DNA of 64,000 bases from Lysobacter sp. Root690 (GCF_001427785.1 NZ_LMHM01000011.1:83781-147780), one strand, 5' to 3'; counted from the first letter of the stretch, positions 46,672-55,637 are shown. Program-made: numbers and translations. The notes: a model not told the origin generated them from the letters alone.

Positions 46672-48660
46672 TCACCAATGCACACCACGCATCAACGCCG
46701 CGAACGCGATCTGCTCGTTGCTCGCGTGCTCGTCCTTGAGCCCCTTGCGATCGCCCTTGGCGGCGGCCGAATCCGGGAACAGTTCGAACGCGGTGCTCAT
46801 CACCACCTCGTAGGCCTTCGGCGCCAGCGCGTTGACCACCGAGGCGAAGATGCCCAGGCGGGTCGCGATGCGGCTGGGCTTTTCGATGATGCCCTTGACC
46901 ACCAGGTCGGCGGCTTCGTCCGGGCTCAGGGTCGGGATGCTGTCGTACATCTTGGTCGGCGCGATCATCGGGGTCTTCACCAACGGCATGTTGATCGTGG
47001 TGAAGCTGATGCCCTTGCCAGACAGCTCGCCCTGGGCGCAGCGGCTGAACGCGTCCAGCGCCGCCTTCGACGCCACATACGCCGAGAACCGCGGCGAATT
47101 GGCCAGCACGCCGATCGAGCTGATGTTGATGATGTGGCCCTTGCGGCGCTCGGTCATCTTCGGCATGAAGCCCATGATCAGACGCAGGCTGCCGAAATAA
47201 TTCAGCTGCATGGTGCGTTCGAAATCGTGGAAGCGGTCGTAGCTCAGTTCGATCGAACGGCGGATCGAGCGGCCGGCGTTGTTGACCAGGATGTCGACGT
47301 GGCCGTGCTCGGTCAGGATCTGCTTGACCAGGCGATCGCAGTCGGCCATGTCGGCCAGATCGGCGGTGTAGGCGAAGACTTTGCCGCCCTGCGCCTTCAT
47401 CGCGTCGCGCGCCTTGAACAACTCGTCCTCGCCGCGCGCGACGATGATGGTGACCGCGCCGGCCGCGGCGACCTTCTCCGCGGTCGCCAGGCCGATGCCC
47501 GAGGAACCGCCGGTGATCACCACGACCTTGTTGCAGACCTTGCCCTTGAGGGTGCGGTCGATGAACAGGTCCGGGTCCAGATGCCGTTCCCAGTAGTCCC
47601 ACAAACGCCAGGCGTAGCTGTCCAGGTTCGGCACCTTGATCCCGCTGCCGCGCAGCGCGCGTTCGGTTTCGCGGTTGTCGAAGCGGGTCGGATAGGTGAT
47701 GAACTTCATGACCTCCTTGGGGATCTTGAAGTCGCGCAGCAGCATGCCGATGAAACGCTTGACCGGCGGCAGGTTGGTCACCGCGCCGCGGATGCCGGCC
47801 GGCACGAAGGCGAACATGCGCGCATCGATGCGCATGGTCATCTCCGGCGTGTGGCCGGCGCGGGCGAAGGTGTTGAGCACCTCGCCGACGCGCTGCGGTT
47901 CCGGATCGGTCAGATGGAAGCAATGGCCGTCGAGCTTGGGCTTGTGCGCGATGTGGTCCATCGCGTCGACCACGTAGTCGACCGGGATGATGTTGATGCG
48001 ACCGCCTTCCAGGCCGAGCATCGGCATCCACGGCGGCAGCATCTCGCGCAGCTTCTTGAGGAAGGTGAAGAAGTAGTACGGGCCGTCGATCTTGTCCATC
48101 TCGCCGGTCTGCGAATGGCCGACCACCATGCCCGGGCGGTAGATCCGCCACTTGATCCGCTTCTCGTTGCGGACCAGGCCCTCGGAATCGTGCTTGGTGC
48201 GCAGGTAGGGATCGTCCAGGCCCTCGGCCTCGTCGAACATGTCCTCGCGGAACACGCCCGAGTACAGGCCGGCGGCGGCGATCGAGCTGGTGTGGTGGAA
48301 ACAACCGGCGTTGAGCACGGCGGCCAGGTCCAGCGCGTGCTGGGTGCCGTCGATATTGGCCTCGCGCTGCGCGGCGGCGCTGGCGGTGAGGTCGTAGATC
48401 GCTGCCAGATGGAAGAAATGCTTAATTTTTCCGCTCAGCGCGCGAATCTGCGCGGCGGTCAGGCCGCACTTGGGCTGGGTCATGTCGCCCGCGACCGGAA
48501 TCACGCGCTTGAGATCCCAGCCCATCTTCTTGGCCGTGGCGTCGAACTTCTTTTGCGAATCCTTGCGCACCAGCACGTGGATCGTGCCCTTGCGTTTCAG
48601 GAGATTACTGACAAGGAAGCGACCGATGAAACCTGTCGCGCCGGTGACGAAATAGCTCAT
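46672..48660 (-). CDS. Two-domain fatty acyl-CoA reductase (Maqu_2507-type, alcohol-forming)
   Basis: A 662-residue fusion. Residues ~1-360 are an extended SDR reductase of the fatty-acyl-CoA-reductase type (TGATGFIG at 6-13; YLRTKHDSEG as YxxxK; VVGHSQTGEMDKIDGPYYFF). Residues ~375-662 are a classical SDR (TGGSSGIG, NNAGRS, YVASK). The layout and motifs match the Marinobacter alcohol-forming reductase that turns fatty acyl-CoA into fatty alcohol by two NADPH steps. A GGAGAGG site precedes the ATG. It is divergent from an acyl-CoA-binding protein, supporting acyl-CoA as substrate. Wax-ester synthesis is an inference; no wax synthase is in the window. Confidence 0.92.
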   Translation of the reverse strand: MSYFVTGATGFIGRFLVSNLLKRKGTIHVLVRKDSQKKFDATAKKMGWDLKRVIPVAGDMTQPKCGLTAAQIRALSGKIKHFFHLAAIYDLTASAAAQREANIDGTQHALDLAAVLNAGCFHHTSSIAAAGLYSGVFREDMFDEAEGLDDPYLRTKHDSEGLVRNEKRIKWRIYRPGMVVGHSQTGEMDKIDGPYYFFTFLKKLREMLPPWMPMLGLEGGRINIIPVDYVVDAMDHIAHKPKLDGHCFHLTDPEPQRVGEVLNTFARAGHTPEMTMRIDARMFAFVPAGIRGAVTNLPPVKRFIGMLLRDFKIPKEVMKFITYPTRFDNRETERALRGSGIKVPNLDSYAWRLWDYWERHLDPDLFIDRTLKGKVCNKVVVITGGSSGIGLATAEKVAAAGAVTIIVARGEDELFKARDAMKAQGGKVFAYTADLADMADCDRLVKQILTEHGHVDILVNNAGRSIRRSIELSYDRFHDFERTMQLNYFGSLRLIMGFMPKMTERRKGHIINISSIGVLANSPRFSAYVASKAALDAFSRCAQGELSGKGISFTTINMPLVKTPMIAPTKMYDSIPTLSPDEAADLVVKGIIEKPSRIATRLGIFASVVNALAPKAYEVVMSTAFELFPDSAAAKGDRKGLKDEHASNEQIAFAALMRGVHW

Positions 48661-48811
48661 ACCCCTCTCCTGGATGGCCGATCGGCCGCCACGTGCGGCG
48701 GCGAGCCTCTACGGTGCCAGAGCCCACGCCGAGTAACAATTCCTTTCCGTATTGACCGGTCGTCAGGGCGCATGCTGTGATGCCGCCTCAGCCCGGCGCC
48801 AGGAGAAGCCC

Positions 48812-49069
48812 GTGTCCGATATTCAATCCGCATTCGAACAAGCCGCGAAAGACGTCCAGGCCCTGCCCGAGCGTCCGGACAACGACACCCTGCTGCGCCT
48901 GTACGCGCTGTACAAGCAGGGCGCCGACGGCGACGTCAGCGGCCCCAAGCCGGGGTTCTTCGATTTCGTCGGCACCGCCAAGTACGAGGCCTGGGAAAAG
49001 CTCAAGGGCACCGGCCAGGACGAGGCGAAGAAGAAGTACGTCGACATGGTCAAGAAGCTGCGCGGCTAA
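48812..49069 (+). CDS. Acyl-CoA-binding protein
   Basis: An 85-residue ACBP. The family motif is LLRLYALYKQGADGDVSGP, with FVGTAKYEAWEKLKGT and YVDMVKKLRG. It binds long-chain acyl-CoA in the cytosol. The start is a GTG at 48812 with AGGAGA eight bases upstream, giving the normal ACBP length. It is divergent from the fatty acyl reductase (48660) and 30 bases upstream of a TetR regulator, so the three probably form a functional unit. Confidence 0.95.
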   Translation: MSDIQSAFEQAAKDVQALPERPDNDTLLRLYALYKQGADGDVSGPKPGFFDFVGTAKYEAWEKLKGTGQDEAKKKYVDMVKKLRG

Positions 49070-49099
49070 GCCGCGCCGCCTCCGGCCCCGGCCCGCTCA

Positions 49100-49726
49100 A
49101 TGGCGAAACAGACCCGCCAGCGCATCCTCGATGCCGCGTTGACCATGTTCAACGCGCAAGGCGAGCCCAATGTAACCACCAACCACATCGCCGACGAGCT
49201 GGAGATCAGCCCGGGCAATCTGTACTACCACTTCCGCAACAAGGACGACATCATCGAGCAGCTGTTCGCGCGCTACGAAGAGCGCATGGACATCGCGCTC
49301 GCCGCGCCGCAGGGCCGCCTGCCGGGGCTCGAGGACATCTGGCTGCAGTTGCATCTGGTGTTCGAGTGCATCTGGGACTACCGCTTCCTGTACCGCGATC
49401 TGGTCGAGATCCTCAGCCGCAACCGCCGCCTGCGCCTGCGCTTCGCGCGCATCCTCAAGCGCGCCGATGAACAGGCGCACATGGTCATGCGCGGGTTGTC
49501 GCAGGCCGGGGTCATGCGCGCGTCGGGCGACGAACTGGCCGCGACCGCGACCAACGTCCTGGTGATCGCGACCTTCTGGCTCAACTACGCCGCCGCGCGC
49601 GGCGACAAGGACGAGCACGCCGCGATCCGCGACGGCATCGTCCAGGTGATGATGCTGCTGGCGCCGTTCCTGCGCGACGCCGAACGGATGCATCTCAATA
49701 CGCTGATCCGGGCTTATCTGGATTGA
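49100..49726 (+). CDS. TetR-family transcriptional regulator
   Basis: A 208-residue regulator. The N-terminal helix-turn-helix is RQRILDAALTMFNAQGEPNV with ISPGNLYYHFRNKDDIIEQL. The C-terminal ligand domain is like that of fatty-acid-responsive TetR proteins (FLYRDLVEILSRNRRLRLRF). It starts 30 bases after the acyl-CoA-binding protein gene and is likely co-transcribed. It is the natural candidate to control the ACBP and acyl-reductase promoters in response to acyl-CoA; this is inferred from position. Confidence 0.92.
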   Translation: MAKQTRQRILDAALTMFNAQGEPNVTTNHIADELEISPGNLYYHFRNKDDIIEQLFARYEERMDIALAAPQGRLPGLEDIWLQLHLVFECIWDYRFLYRDLVEILSRNRRLRLRFARILKRADEQAHMVMRGLSQAGVMRASGDELAATATNVLVIATFWLNYAAARGDKDEHAAIRDGIVQVMMLLAPFLRDAERMHLNTLIRAYLD

Positions 49727-49959
49727 AGCCCCGAGGCATGGCGCGCGCGTGACGCGCGCGCCGGCTGTGCGCGCAACGCCCACTTCGGTCCCATCGAAAG
49801 CCATCGCCCTGCCCCACGGGCTTCGCCCGGTTGCGCGACCGGGATCACGAACGGCCACTACCGACCCGACCTGCGGCCGTTTCGATCAACGCCGCCCGCG
49901 CTAGCCTGGGCCCACCCGCCGCGCCGCGGCGGGCCATCCGCCACACAAGGAAGCGACCC

Positions 49960-50160
49960 ATGCGCGCCATCGCCGACAAACTGCCGTTGTTCGCCGTTCT
50001 CGCCGCCTGCCTGTCCTACGCCTCGATCGCCGACGCGGCCGGCTGCGACGTCAATCAATGCCAGCGGGTCTACGACTATTGCGTCAGCACCCTGGGCAAC
50101 GTGCCGGTCTGCGAGGTACGCCGGCAGCGTTGCGAGGACATCTGCGGTTTCAGCAAGTAG
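49960..50160 (+). CDS. Small secreted six-cysteine protein (first of two)
   Basis: A 66-residue protein with a signal peptide (KLPLFAVLAACLSYASIADA) and a mature ~33-residue domain with Cys spaced C-x4-C-x6-C-x9-C-x6-C-x3-C. AAGGA lies before the ATG at 49960. It resembles the next gene at 50295, so they are paralogues. The function is unknown; three disulfides are plausible in the periplasm or outside. It lies downstream of the TetR gene, but the 233-base gap suggests its own promoter. Confidence 0.75.
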   Translation: MRAIADKLPLFAVLAACLSYASIADAAGCDVNQCQRVYDYCVSTLGNVPVCEVRRQRCEDICGFSK

Positions 50161-50294
50161 TCCATGGCTCGCCGCGATGGGCGGCGCGGTGATCGCCGCG
50201 GCGATCGTGGCGGGCGAACCGTGGTAACCGGCCGCGACATGGCGTCGACAGCGCCGGCAACGTCACCCCGACATCCAACGAAAAGGAGTTCCGC

Positions 50295-50486
50295 ATGAAA
50301 ATCGCCCGTACCCGCGTCGCCATGCTCATCGCGCTCGCCCTGCTGGCCTGTTCCAGCGTCGTGTACGCGCAATGTCGCCCCAACAACTGCATCAACCTGC
50401 GCGACGAATGCCGCGCCAGCGGCGGCAGCCATTGCGAGCTCGCGTACTACGAGTGCCTGTACGGCTACGGCTGCGAGATCCCGTGA
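50295..50486 (+). CDS. Small secreted six-cysteine protein (second of two)
   Basis: A 63-residue protein with a signal peptide (VAMLIALALLACSSVVYAQ) and a ~38-residue mature part. The Cys spacing is C-x4-C-x6-C-x7-C-x6-C-x5-C, almost the same as the protein at 49960. Strong AAGGAGT site before the ATG. A hairpin at 50565 follows. Function unknown; a small disulfide-rich secreted domain is all that the sequence shows. Confidence 0.75.
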   Translation: MKIARTRVAMLIALALLACSSVVYAQCRPNNCINLRDECRASGGSHCELAYYECLYGYGCEIP

Positions 50487-50564
50487 CAGGTCGGGTCGCT
50501 CAGGGTCGAGATCGCCATCGGCGCGCATGACCGGCGGCGATCCTTATCGCCATAGGCAGGTAAA

Positions 50565-50593
50565 CGACAAGGGGCGCCATCGGCGCCCCTTGT
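50565..50593. terminator. Bidirectional terminator hairpin between six-Cys gene and phasin-like gene
   Basis: ACAAGGGGCGCC and GGCGCCCCTTGT form a perfect 12-base stem with a ~5-base loop, followed by TTCG. It lies in the convergent gap and can serve both sides. Confidence 0.7.
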
Positions 50594-50628
50594 TTCGATC
50601 TGCAACTCGGCCGCGAGGACCGAACCAA

Positions 50629-51042
50629 TCAGGCCTTGCGCGCGCGACGCGCGGCCGGCTTGCGCACCGTGCGGCGCGACTGCGGCTTGACCTTCGCCGC
50701 CGGCTTGCGCGACTTGCGCTGGCCGCGGCCCTTGCCGTCCTTCTTCAGGCCCAGCTTGTCGAGCACCGGCGCCAGGCGCGCTTCGACATCGGCGCTGAAC
50801 TTCACCACCTTGGGCTCGACCTGATCGCGCACGGTCTCGATCCCGCCGCGCACATTGCTGCGCGCATCCACGGCCAGATCGCGCACGCGCTGCTGCAGCG
50901 ACTGCACGCTGCCGGCGGCGCGACCGGCCGAGGCGATCGCCTCGCGACGCGCGATCACGGCCAGGCCCAGACCGGCCAGCCAAAAATGACGCAGCGTGGT
51001 TTCGCCCGCCGCCGCCTGCTTCTTGCGTTTCACAGCTGCCAT
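50629..51042 (-). CDS. Phasin-like protein with basic tail
   Basis: A 137-residue protein. Residues ~12-95 are helical (LRHFWLAGLGLAVIARREAIASA) and resemble the start of phasin-type proteins such as the one at 43869. The last ~30 residues are Arg/Lys/Ala/Pro-rich. The ATG at 51042 is preceded by GGAG; the longer frame to 51105 lacks support. It may be a granule or nucleoid-associated protein; the assignment is weak. Confidence 0.65.
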   Translation of the reverse strand: MAAVKRKKQAAAGETTLRHFWLAGLGLAVIARREAIASAGRAAGSVQSLQQRVRDLAVDARSNVRGGIETVRDQVEPKVVKFSADVEARLAPVLDKLGLKKDGKGRGQRKSRKPAAKVKPQSRRTVRKPAARRARKA

Positions 51043-51214
51043 CGTTTGCTCCGCTGACCGCCCGGGACTGGGCGGTTTCACCAGGCCACTGTGGCCGCGC
51101 CCCATCGAGCAATCACACTAAGCGCTTCAGGCGGCGAACAGCTTCGCGCTGCCCCTTGCCATCGCGCGGCCACGGCGGGATGCTGCCTTCCCGACCTGTC
51201 GACAAGGACCGCAG

Positions 51215-52069
51215 ATGGCCGCCAAAACCGCTTGGGCCGCCTTTCCCCACGATGCCAAGGGCTACGCCTACGCCGGCGACGCCCTCAAGAAAGCCTGGCC
51301 CAAGCTGCACGCGGGCGACGCCGAGCCCTACCCCGACGCGAAGCGCGCCGCAGCCTTGATCAAGGCCGCCGGCAAGTCCGCGCCCAAGGGCCTGGACGCC
51401 GACGCGCTCGCCGCCGCGCTGCAGGACGCCTGGCGCGCGTTCCACCGCGGCGATTTCAAGGCCGCGTTCGACGCCGGCCAGGCGCTCGGCCCCGCCGGCG
51501 CCTCCGTCGCGGTCAAGGCCCTGGGCATTCACGCGACCTATCTGGTCGACGACGAAGCCGAACAACTCAAGCGCTACGAACAAGCCGCCAAGCTCGCCGA
51601 AGCCGCGGTCGCGGCGCTGCCCGACGAAGCCAACAGCCACTACCGCCACGCGTTCGCATTGGGCCGCTACAGCCAGGGCATCAGCATCGCCAAGGCGCTC
51701 AAGGCCGGCATCGCCGGCAAGGTGCGCGCCGCGCTCGACACCACCTTGGAACTCGAACCCAAGCACGCCGAAGCGCATACCGCGATGGCGCTGTACCACG
51801 CCGAGATCATCAACAAGATCGGCGGCATGATCGGCGGACTGACCTACGGCGCGAAAGCCGCCGAAGCGGAAAAGCACATCAAGAACGCGGTCAAGCTGAC
51901 CCCCGACTCGCCGATCGCCCACATCGAACACGGCAACGTGCTGATGCTGTTGCACGGCGACAAGCAGGAAGCGGCCGCGGCGGCGGCGTACGAAAAAGCC
52001 GCCAAGCTCAAGCCGCTCGACGCGATGGAAGCGCTCGATGCGGCGTACGCGAAAGAACAGCTGGAATAA
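51215..52069 (+). CDS. TPR-repeat protein, hypothetical
   Basis: A 284-residue Ala-rich helical protein. Tetratricopeptide-like units are visible in the C-terminal half (ALDTTLELEPKHAEAHTAMA, HIKNAVKLTPDSPIAHIEHG and EKAAKLKPLDAMEALDAAY). The N-terminal half has further helical repeats without a clear match. It has no signal peptide or membrane segment. It is likely a scaffold for protein contacts. It is divergent from the phasin-like gene and followed by the large gene at 52344. Confidence 0.7.
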   Translation: MAAKTAWAAFPHDAKGYAYAGDALKKAWPKLHAGDAEPYPDAKRAAALIKAAGKSAPKGLDADALAAALQDAWRAFHRGDFKAAFDAGQALGPAGASVAVKALGIHATYLVDDEAEQLKRYEQAAKLAEAAVAALPDEANSHYRHAFALGRYSQGISIAKALKAGIAGKVRAALDTTLELEPKHAEAHTAMALYHAEIINKIGGMIGGLTYGAKAAEAEKHIKNAVKLTPDSPIAHIEHGNVLMLLHGDKQEAAAAAAYEKAAKLKPLDAMEALDAAYAKEQLE

Positions 52070-52343
52070 TCGCGTTGCGTTGAACGCAGGCGCGAAATAA
52101 ATACGCGTTCGTATACGACTTGCGCACTGAAAACCGGCGGACCGCGCGCGACGCGGTTCGCCGGCGATGCGACTGAATCAGCTCCACACCCTCGCCCGAA
52201 CCGCGCCGACGACAGCGCTGTCATCGCCGTCGTGATGCGCATCACGCGCAAGCGCGCGTTTCTCGGGTTTTCCCCAGATGCACCCGCCCCCTGCCGCGGG
52301 CACCGTCGTTACACCGACCGTGCCCACACAGGAGTCGCTCATC

Positions 52344-54809
52344 ATGGCGATCGAAGCCACCTCCCGCGCCGCCCTGCCGACCTTGGCCGAATTGCAGCGC
52401 AAGGAAGAAACGCCACCGGTTGCCAAATCGAACGGCCCGACCAGCGGCCCCGGCCACGAGCCCTACCAGGGCCCGCCGAATCCGGTGACCCAGGGCAAGG
52501 AGATCCGTGAGCGCGTGACCGAAGGCGGTTACCAGATGGTCGCGCGCGACGCGCAGATCACCTACGAGGACATCCGCGCGGTCGACATTCCCGGCGAGGT
52601 CCAACCCGGTTACATCCGCTTCACCACCCACGACGGCGCCAAGCACGTGGTCGCGCAGATCGGCAATCCGTCGATCTTCGCCGCGGCCGAGCAGAAATAC
52701 CTCGACATCGGCGCGCCGACGGTCGATCTCGCACGCGACAAGGCCGGCCTGCCGCCCAAGGGCGAGACCGATGCGTTCTCGCTCAAAACCGACATCGAAA
52801 GCGGCGACGAAAAACTCACCATCGGCCAGGCCGCGTACAAGGAACTGGTCGATCAGTACAAAGACGCCGATCTGGAACCCGACAGCAATCAAGCCAAGCT
52901 GGTGCGCTTGCTGGAAGCGCGCGACGCGGTCAGCAACGGCAAGTTCATCAAACCGACCTACGAAGCGCCCAAGCCCTGGACCGGCACCAAGACCGAGGTC
53001 GAAAGCCTGACCCAGCTCGAACCGGCCGACATGAAGGACATCTTCGATAGCGCCGCGATCAATCGCGAAATCGAATACCTGATGCGGCAGGAGCCGATCG
53101 CGACCGACTTCGCCGCCAAGCTCGACGAAGCGGTCAAGGCCGTGCCCGAGGCCGATCGCAAGGCGATGGTCGACAAGCTCGCCGGCGTGGTCGAGAGCGC
53201 CGATTACGTCGATCAGATTTCGAAACTGCCGGCCTGGGACGCGCCGCGCGCGCGCGCCGACGTCGAGGACGCGATCGGCCAGTTGTCGCTGCTCGATCCC
53301 GACCGCGCCCGCAGCGCCGGCCAGACCTTCACCGCGAACGCGCTGGCCCGCGATTTCGACAGCGCCTTCGCCGATCCGACCAAGGTCAGCGACGAAGCCA
53401 AGGGCGGCGGCGTGGCCGACGTACTGGAGACCGTCAAGGGCACGCTCGACACCGTCACCGGCCTGCCCGGCGACATCGGCGAACAGATCGACGTGTTGCT
53501 CGGCAAGGACGGCGCCGATGCGCGCGTGGACGTGGCCAACGTCGCCGCCGAATTGCGCGCCAACGGTTACAAATCCGAAGACATCGACAAGGCGTTTTCC
53601 AAGATCGATTTCAGCAGCGGCGACAAGGATTCGATCCGCAAGCTGTTCGACCAGCTCGATTCGCAAGGGCTGCTGCCGGCCGTGACCGGCGCGTTCGGCC
53701 TGGCCGGCGCGGTGCATTCGCTGAGCACCGGCGAGTTCGGCACCGCCGAGGAAAATCTCGCCGTGGCCGGCGGCCTGATCGGCTTCGTCGGCTCGCTGCC
53801 CGACGCGGCGAAGGTGTTGCCGAATCTGGTCGGCATCGACGCTTCGGCGCTGAATCTGCTCGGCGTCGACGGCAAGACTCAAAGCGCGCTGGGCGTGGGC
53901 TCGGCCGAACCGAACAGCATCGTCAGCAAGGTCGGCGAACGCGTCGCCGCCACCGACGTGCCCGCGCCGACCGGCCTGAGCGATGCCGACAAGGTCACCG
54001 ACGGTTTCCGCGGCCTGATCTCCGGCGGCGACGCGGGCGCCGACGCTTCGCGCCTGAGCCGCTCGGCCACCGCGGCGGTCGATGTGGTGTCGAAATTCAC
54101 CGGCGTGGCCGGCGGCGTGCTCGACGTGGTCACCGGCGGCATGGCGGTGAAGGAAGCCTTCGGCGAGGACGGCAGCCCCGGCGACCGCGCCGAGGCGGTG
54201 CTGAGCCTGATCTCGGGCTCCAGCGAACTCGCCTCGGCCGGCGCCAACGCGCTCAGCGCCTTCGCCAGCGCCGCCCAGGGCGGCCAGGCCAACACCGCCT
54301 CGCGGGTGCTGTCCACGCTGTCGCGCGGCCTGTCGGCGGTCGGCGTGGCCGCGGGCGTGGTCAGCCTGCTGATCGGCACCTGGGTGCAGAGCGCGAAGGA
54401 CAAGAGCTTCGTCAAGGACCAGTACGAGTGGTTCAAGACCCTGGCCGAGGACGGCATCGCGCGCCCGGACTGGAACCTCAAGTACGACTACGCGGTGACC
54501 ACCTTGGCCGAGTTCCGCAACGCCGGCAGCAAGAGCGACGCGATCGCCTCGCTGCGAGACGACGACTGGGGCGGCCGGCAGGCGCCGGGCGACCGCAGCA
54601 TCTTCGATTTCCACCGCGAGGAGTTCGCCGACTTCCGCGAGAAATGGGAAAAGGACCGCGGCGCCGACAGCTACGCCCCGTTCCTCGACAAGAGCAAGCG
54701 CGAGGCCGACTTCAAGCGCGAAAAGGACCAGATGGACGAGGTCAAGGCCTACCGGGACGCGCACCCTACCCATTTCGCCGGGCACAACGACTGGGTGCTG
54801 GATCTGTAA
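52344..54809 (+). CDS. Large protein with HrpF/NolX-like C-terminal features (tentative)
   Basis: An 821-residue protein without a signal peptide. Its N-terminal ~250 residues are hydrophilic. Two hydrophobic Gly/Ala-rich regions lie at ~445-490 (LLPAVTGAFGLAGAVHSL; VAGGLIGFVGSLPDA) and ~590-680 (GVAGGVLDVVTGGMAVKEAF; LSAVGVAAGVVSLLIG). The last ~120 residues include KDQYEWFKTLAEDG and RSIFDFHREEFADFREKW. From memory, this resembles the C-terminal translocator part of HrpF/PopF/NolX from type III systems; that match was not checked. No type III genes are near. The ATG at 52344 has an AGGAG site; 52278 is less likely. Confidence 0.5.
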   Translation: MAIEATSRAALPTLAELQRKEETPPVAKSNGPTSGPGHEPYQGPPNPVTQGKEIRERVTEGGYQMVARDAQITYEDIRAVDIPGEVQPGYIRFTTHDGAKHVVAQIGNPSIFAAAEQKYLDIGAPTVDLARDKAGLPPKGETDAFSLKTDIESGDEKLTIGQAAYKELVDQYKDADLEPDSNQAKLVRLLEARDAVSNGKFIKPTYEAPKPWTGTKTEVESLTQLEPADMKDIFDSAAINREIEYLMRQEPIATDFAAKLDEAVKAVPEADRKAMVDKLAGVVESADYVDQISKLPAWDAPRARADVEDAIGQLSLLDPDRARSAGQTFTANALARDFDSAFADPTKVSDEAKGGGVADVLETVKGTLDTVTGLPGDIGEQIDVLLGKDGADARVDVANVAAELRANGYKSEDIDKAFSKIDFSSGDKDSIRKLFDQLDSQGLLPAVTGAFGLAGAVHSLSTGEFGTAEENLAVAGGLIGFVGSLPDAAKVLPNLVGIDASALNLLGVDGKTQSALGVGSAEPNSIVSKVGERVAATDVPAPTGLSDADKVTDGFRGLISGGDAGADASRLSRSATAAVDVVSKFTGVAGGVLDVVTGGMAVKEAFGEDGSPGDRAEAVLSLISGSSELASAGANALSAFASAAQGGQANTASRVLSTLSRGLSAVGVAAGVVSLLIGTWVQSAKDKSFVKDQYEWFKTLAEDGIARPDWNLKYDYAVTTLAEFRNAGSKSDAIASLRDDDWGGRQAPGDRSIFDFHREEFADFREKWEKDRGADSYAPFLDKSKREADFKREKDQMDEVKAYRDAHPTHFAGHNDWVLDL

Positions 54810-54847
54810 GGCAACGCCGGGGCCGAATCCCGAATGCCGAACAAGGC

Positions 54848-54876
54848 TTGCCTGTTCCCCGCAGGCCCATTAGAAT
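54848..54876 (+). promoter_or_regulatory. Sigma-70-type promoter of tRNA-Val
   Basis: TTGCCT at 54848-54853 and TAGAAT at 54871-54876 are separated by exactly 17 bases, about 20 bases before the tRNA. This is a good fit to the housekeeping promoter consensus. Confidence 0.6.
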
Positions 54877-54896
54877 CTGCGGCCCGATTCAACATC

Positions 54897-54971
54897 GGGC
54901 GGTTAGCTCAGCGGTAGAGCATCGCCTTCACACGGCGAGGGTCGCAGGTTCGAACCCTGCACCGCCCACCA
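54897..54971 (+). tRNA. tRNA-Val (anticodon CAC)
   Basis: 75 bases including an encoded CCA. The acceptor arms are GGGCGGT and ACCGCCC. The anticodon loop TTCACAC gives CAC, which reads GUG. The T-loop GTTCGAACC is intact. Confidence 0.97.
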
Positions 54972-54984
54972 GTTTCACGGAAAG

Positions 54985-55006
54985 GCCGGCGAAAGCCGGC
55001 TTTTTT
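54985..55006 (+). terminator. Rho-independent terminator after tRNA-Val
   Basis: GCCGGC, GAAA loop, GCCGGC, then six Ts at 55001-55006. Confidence 0.9.
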
Positions 55007-55213
55007 CGTTTCAGGCGGTGCCGTCCGAAACGGCCGCGCGGCCTTCGGCACGCAGGCCGCGGACAGATCGCCGACGGTTGCGCCGTCGCGACTGGATCGC
55101 CGCAAGCCCGGTCCGAGCGAATACGCCAGCCCGCCGAAATCGACCGGTTCCCGCGCCGCGAACGCTTTGTCGGCCGCGCCCTGCACCGCCGAAACCGCAC
55201 AGGAGATCGCTGG

Positions 55214-55579
55214 ATGAACGACGCCCACCTCGCCCCGACCCGGCTGTACCACAACCCGCGCTGCTCCAAATCACGCGGCGCGCTGGAACTGCTGCATGCA
55301 CGCGGCGTACAGCCGGCGATCGTCGCCTACCTGGACACAGCGCTCGACGCCGCGCAATTGCGCGATCTGCTCGCGCTGCTGGGCCTGCCCGCGCGCGAGC
55401 TGCTGCGCAGTGGCGAGGACGAATACCGCGAGTTGGGCCTGGACGACGCCTCGCTCGACGACGAGGCGCTGATCGTCGCGATGGCCGAACATCCGCGCCT
55501 GATTGAACGGCCGATCTTCGTACACGGTGGCCGTGCGGTGATCGGACGGCCGCCGGAGCGAGTGCTCGAACTGCTCTGA
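55214..55579 (+). CDS. arsC: Arsenate reductase, glutaredoxin-type
   Basis: A 121-residue ArsC. The catalytic Cys is in YHNPRCSKSRGALEL, and RPIFVHGGRAVIGRPPERVL is the C-terminal signature. It reduces arsenate (or, in YffB-like relatives, an unknown substrate) using glutathione. The ATG at 55214 follows AGGAGATCGC. No arsB, acr3 or arsR is nearby, so it is a solitary ArsC/YffB-type gene whose physiological role is uncertain. Confidence 0.88.
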   Translation: MNDAHLAPTRLYHNPRCSKSRGALELLHARGVQPAIVAYLDTALDAAQLRDLLALLGLPARELLRSGEDEYRELGLDDASLDDEALIVAMAEHPRLIERPIFVHGGRAVIGRPPERVLELL

Positions 55580-55637
55580 AGGCGGCAAATGGCGTTCGCT
55601 CGCGACAGCGGCGACAGATCGCGATCCCGCCCGAAGT

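Noticed and set aside
52242-54785. 847-codon minus-strand frame
   Set aside because: Antisense to the large plus-strand gene, with no ribosome site or domain. The plus frame has a ribosome site and coherent hydrophobic regions.
55214-55579. Arsenic resistance operon
   Set aside because: Only arsC is present; no arsR, arsB or acr3 gene adjoins it.
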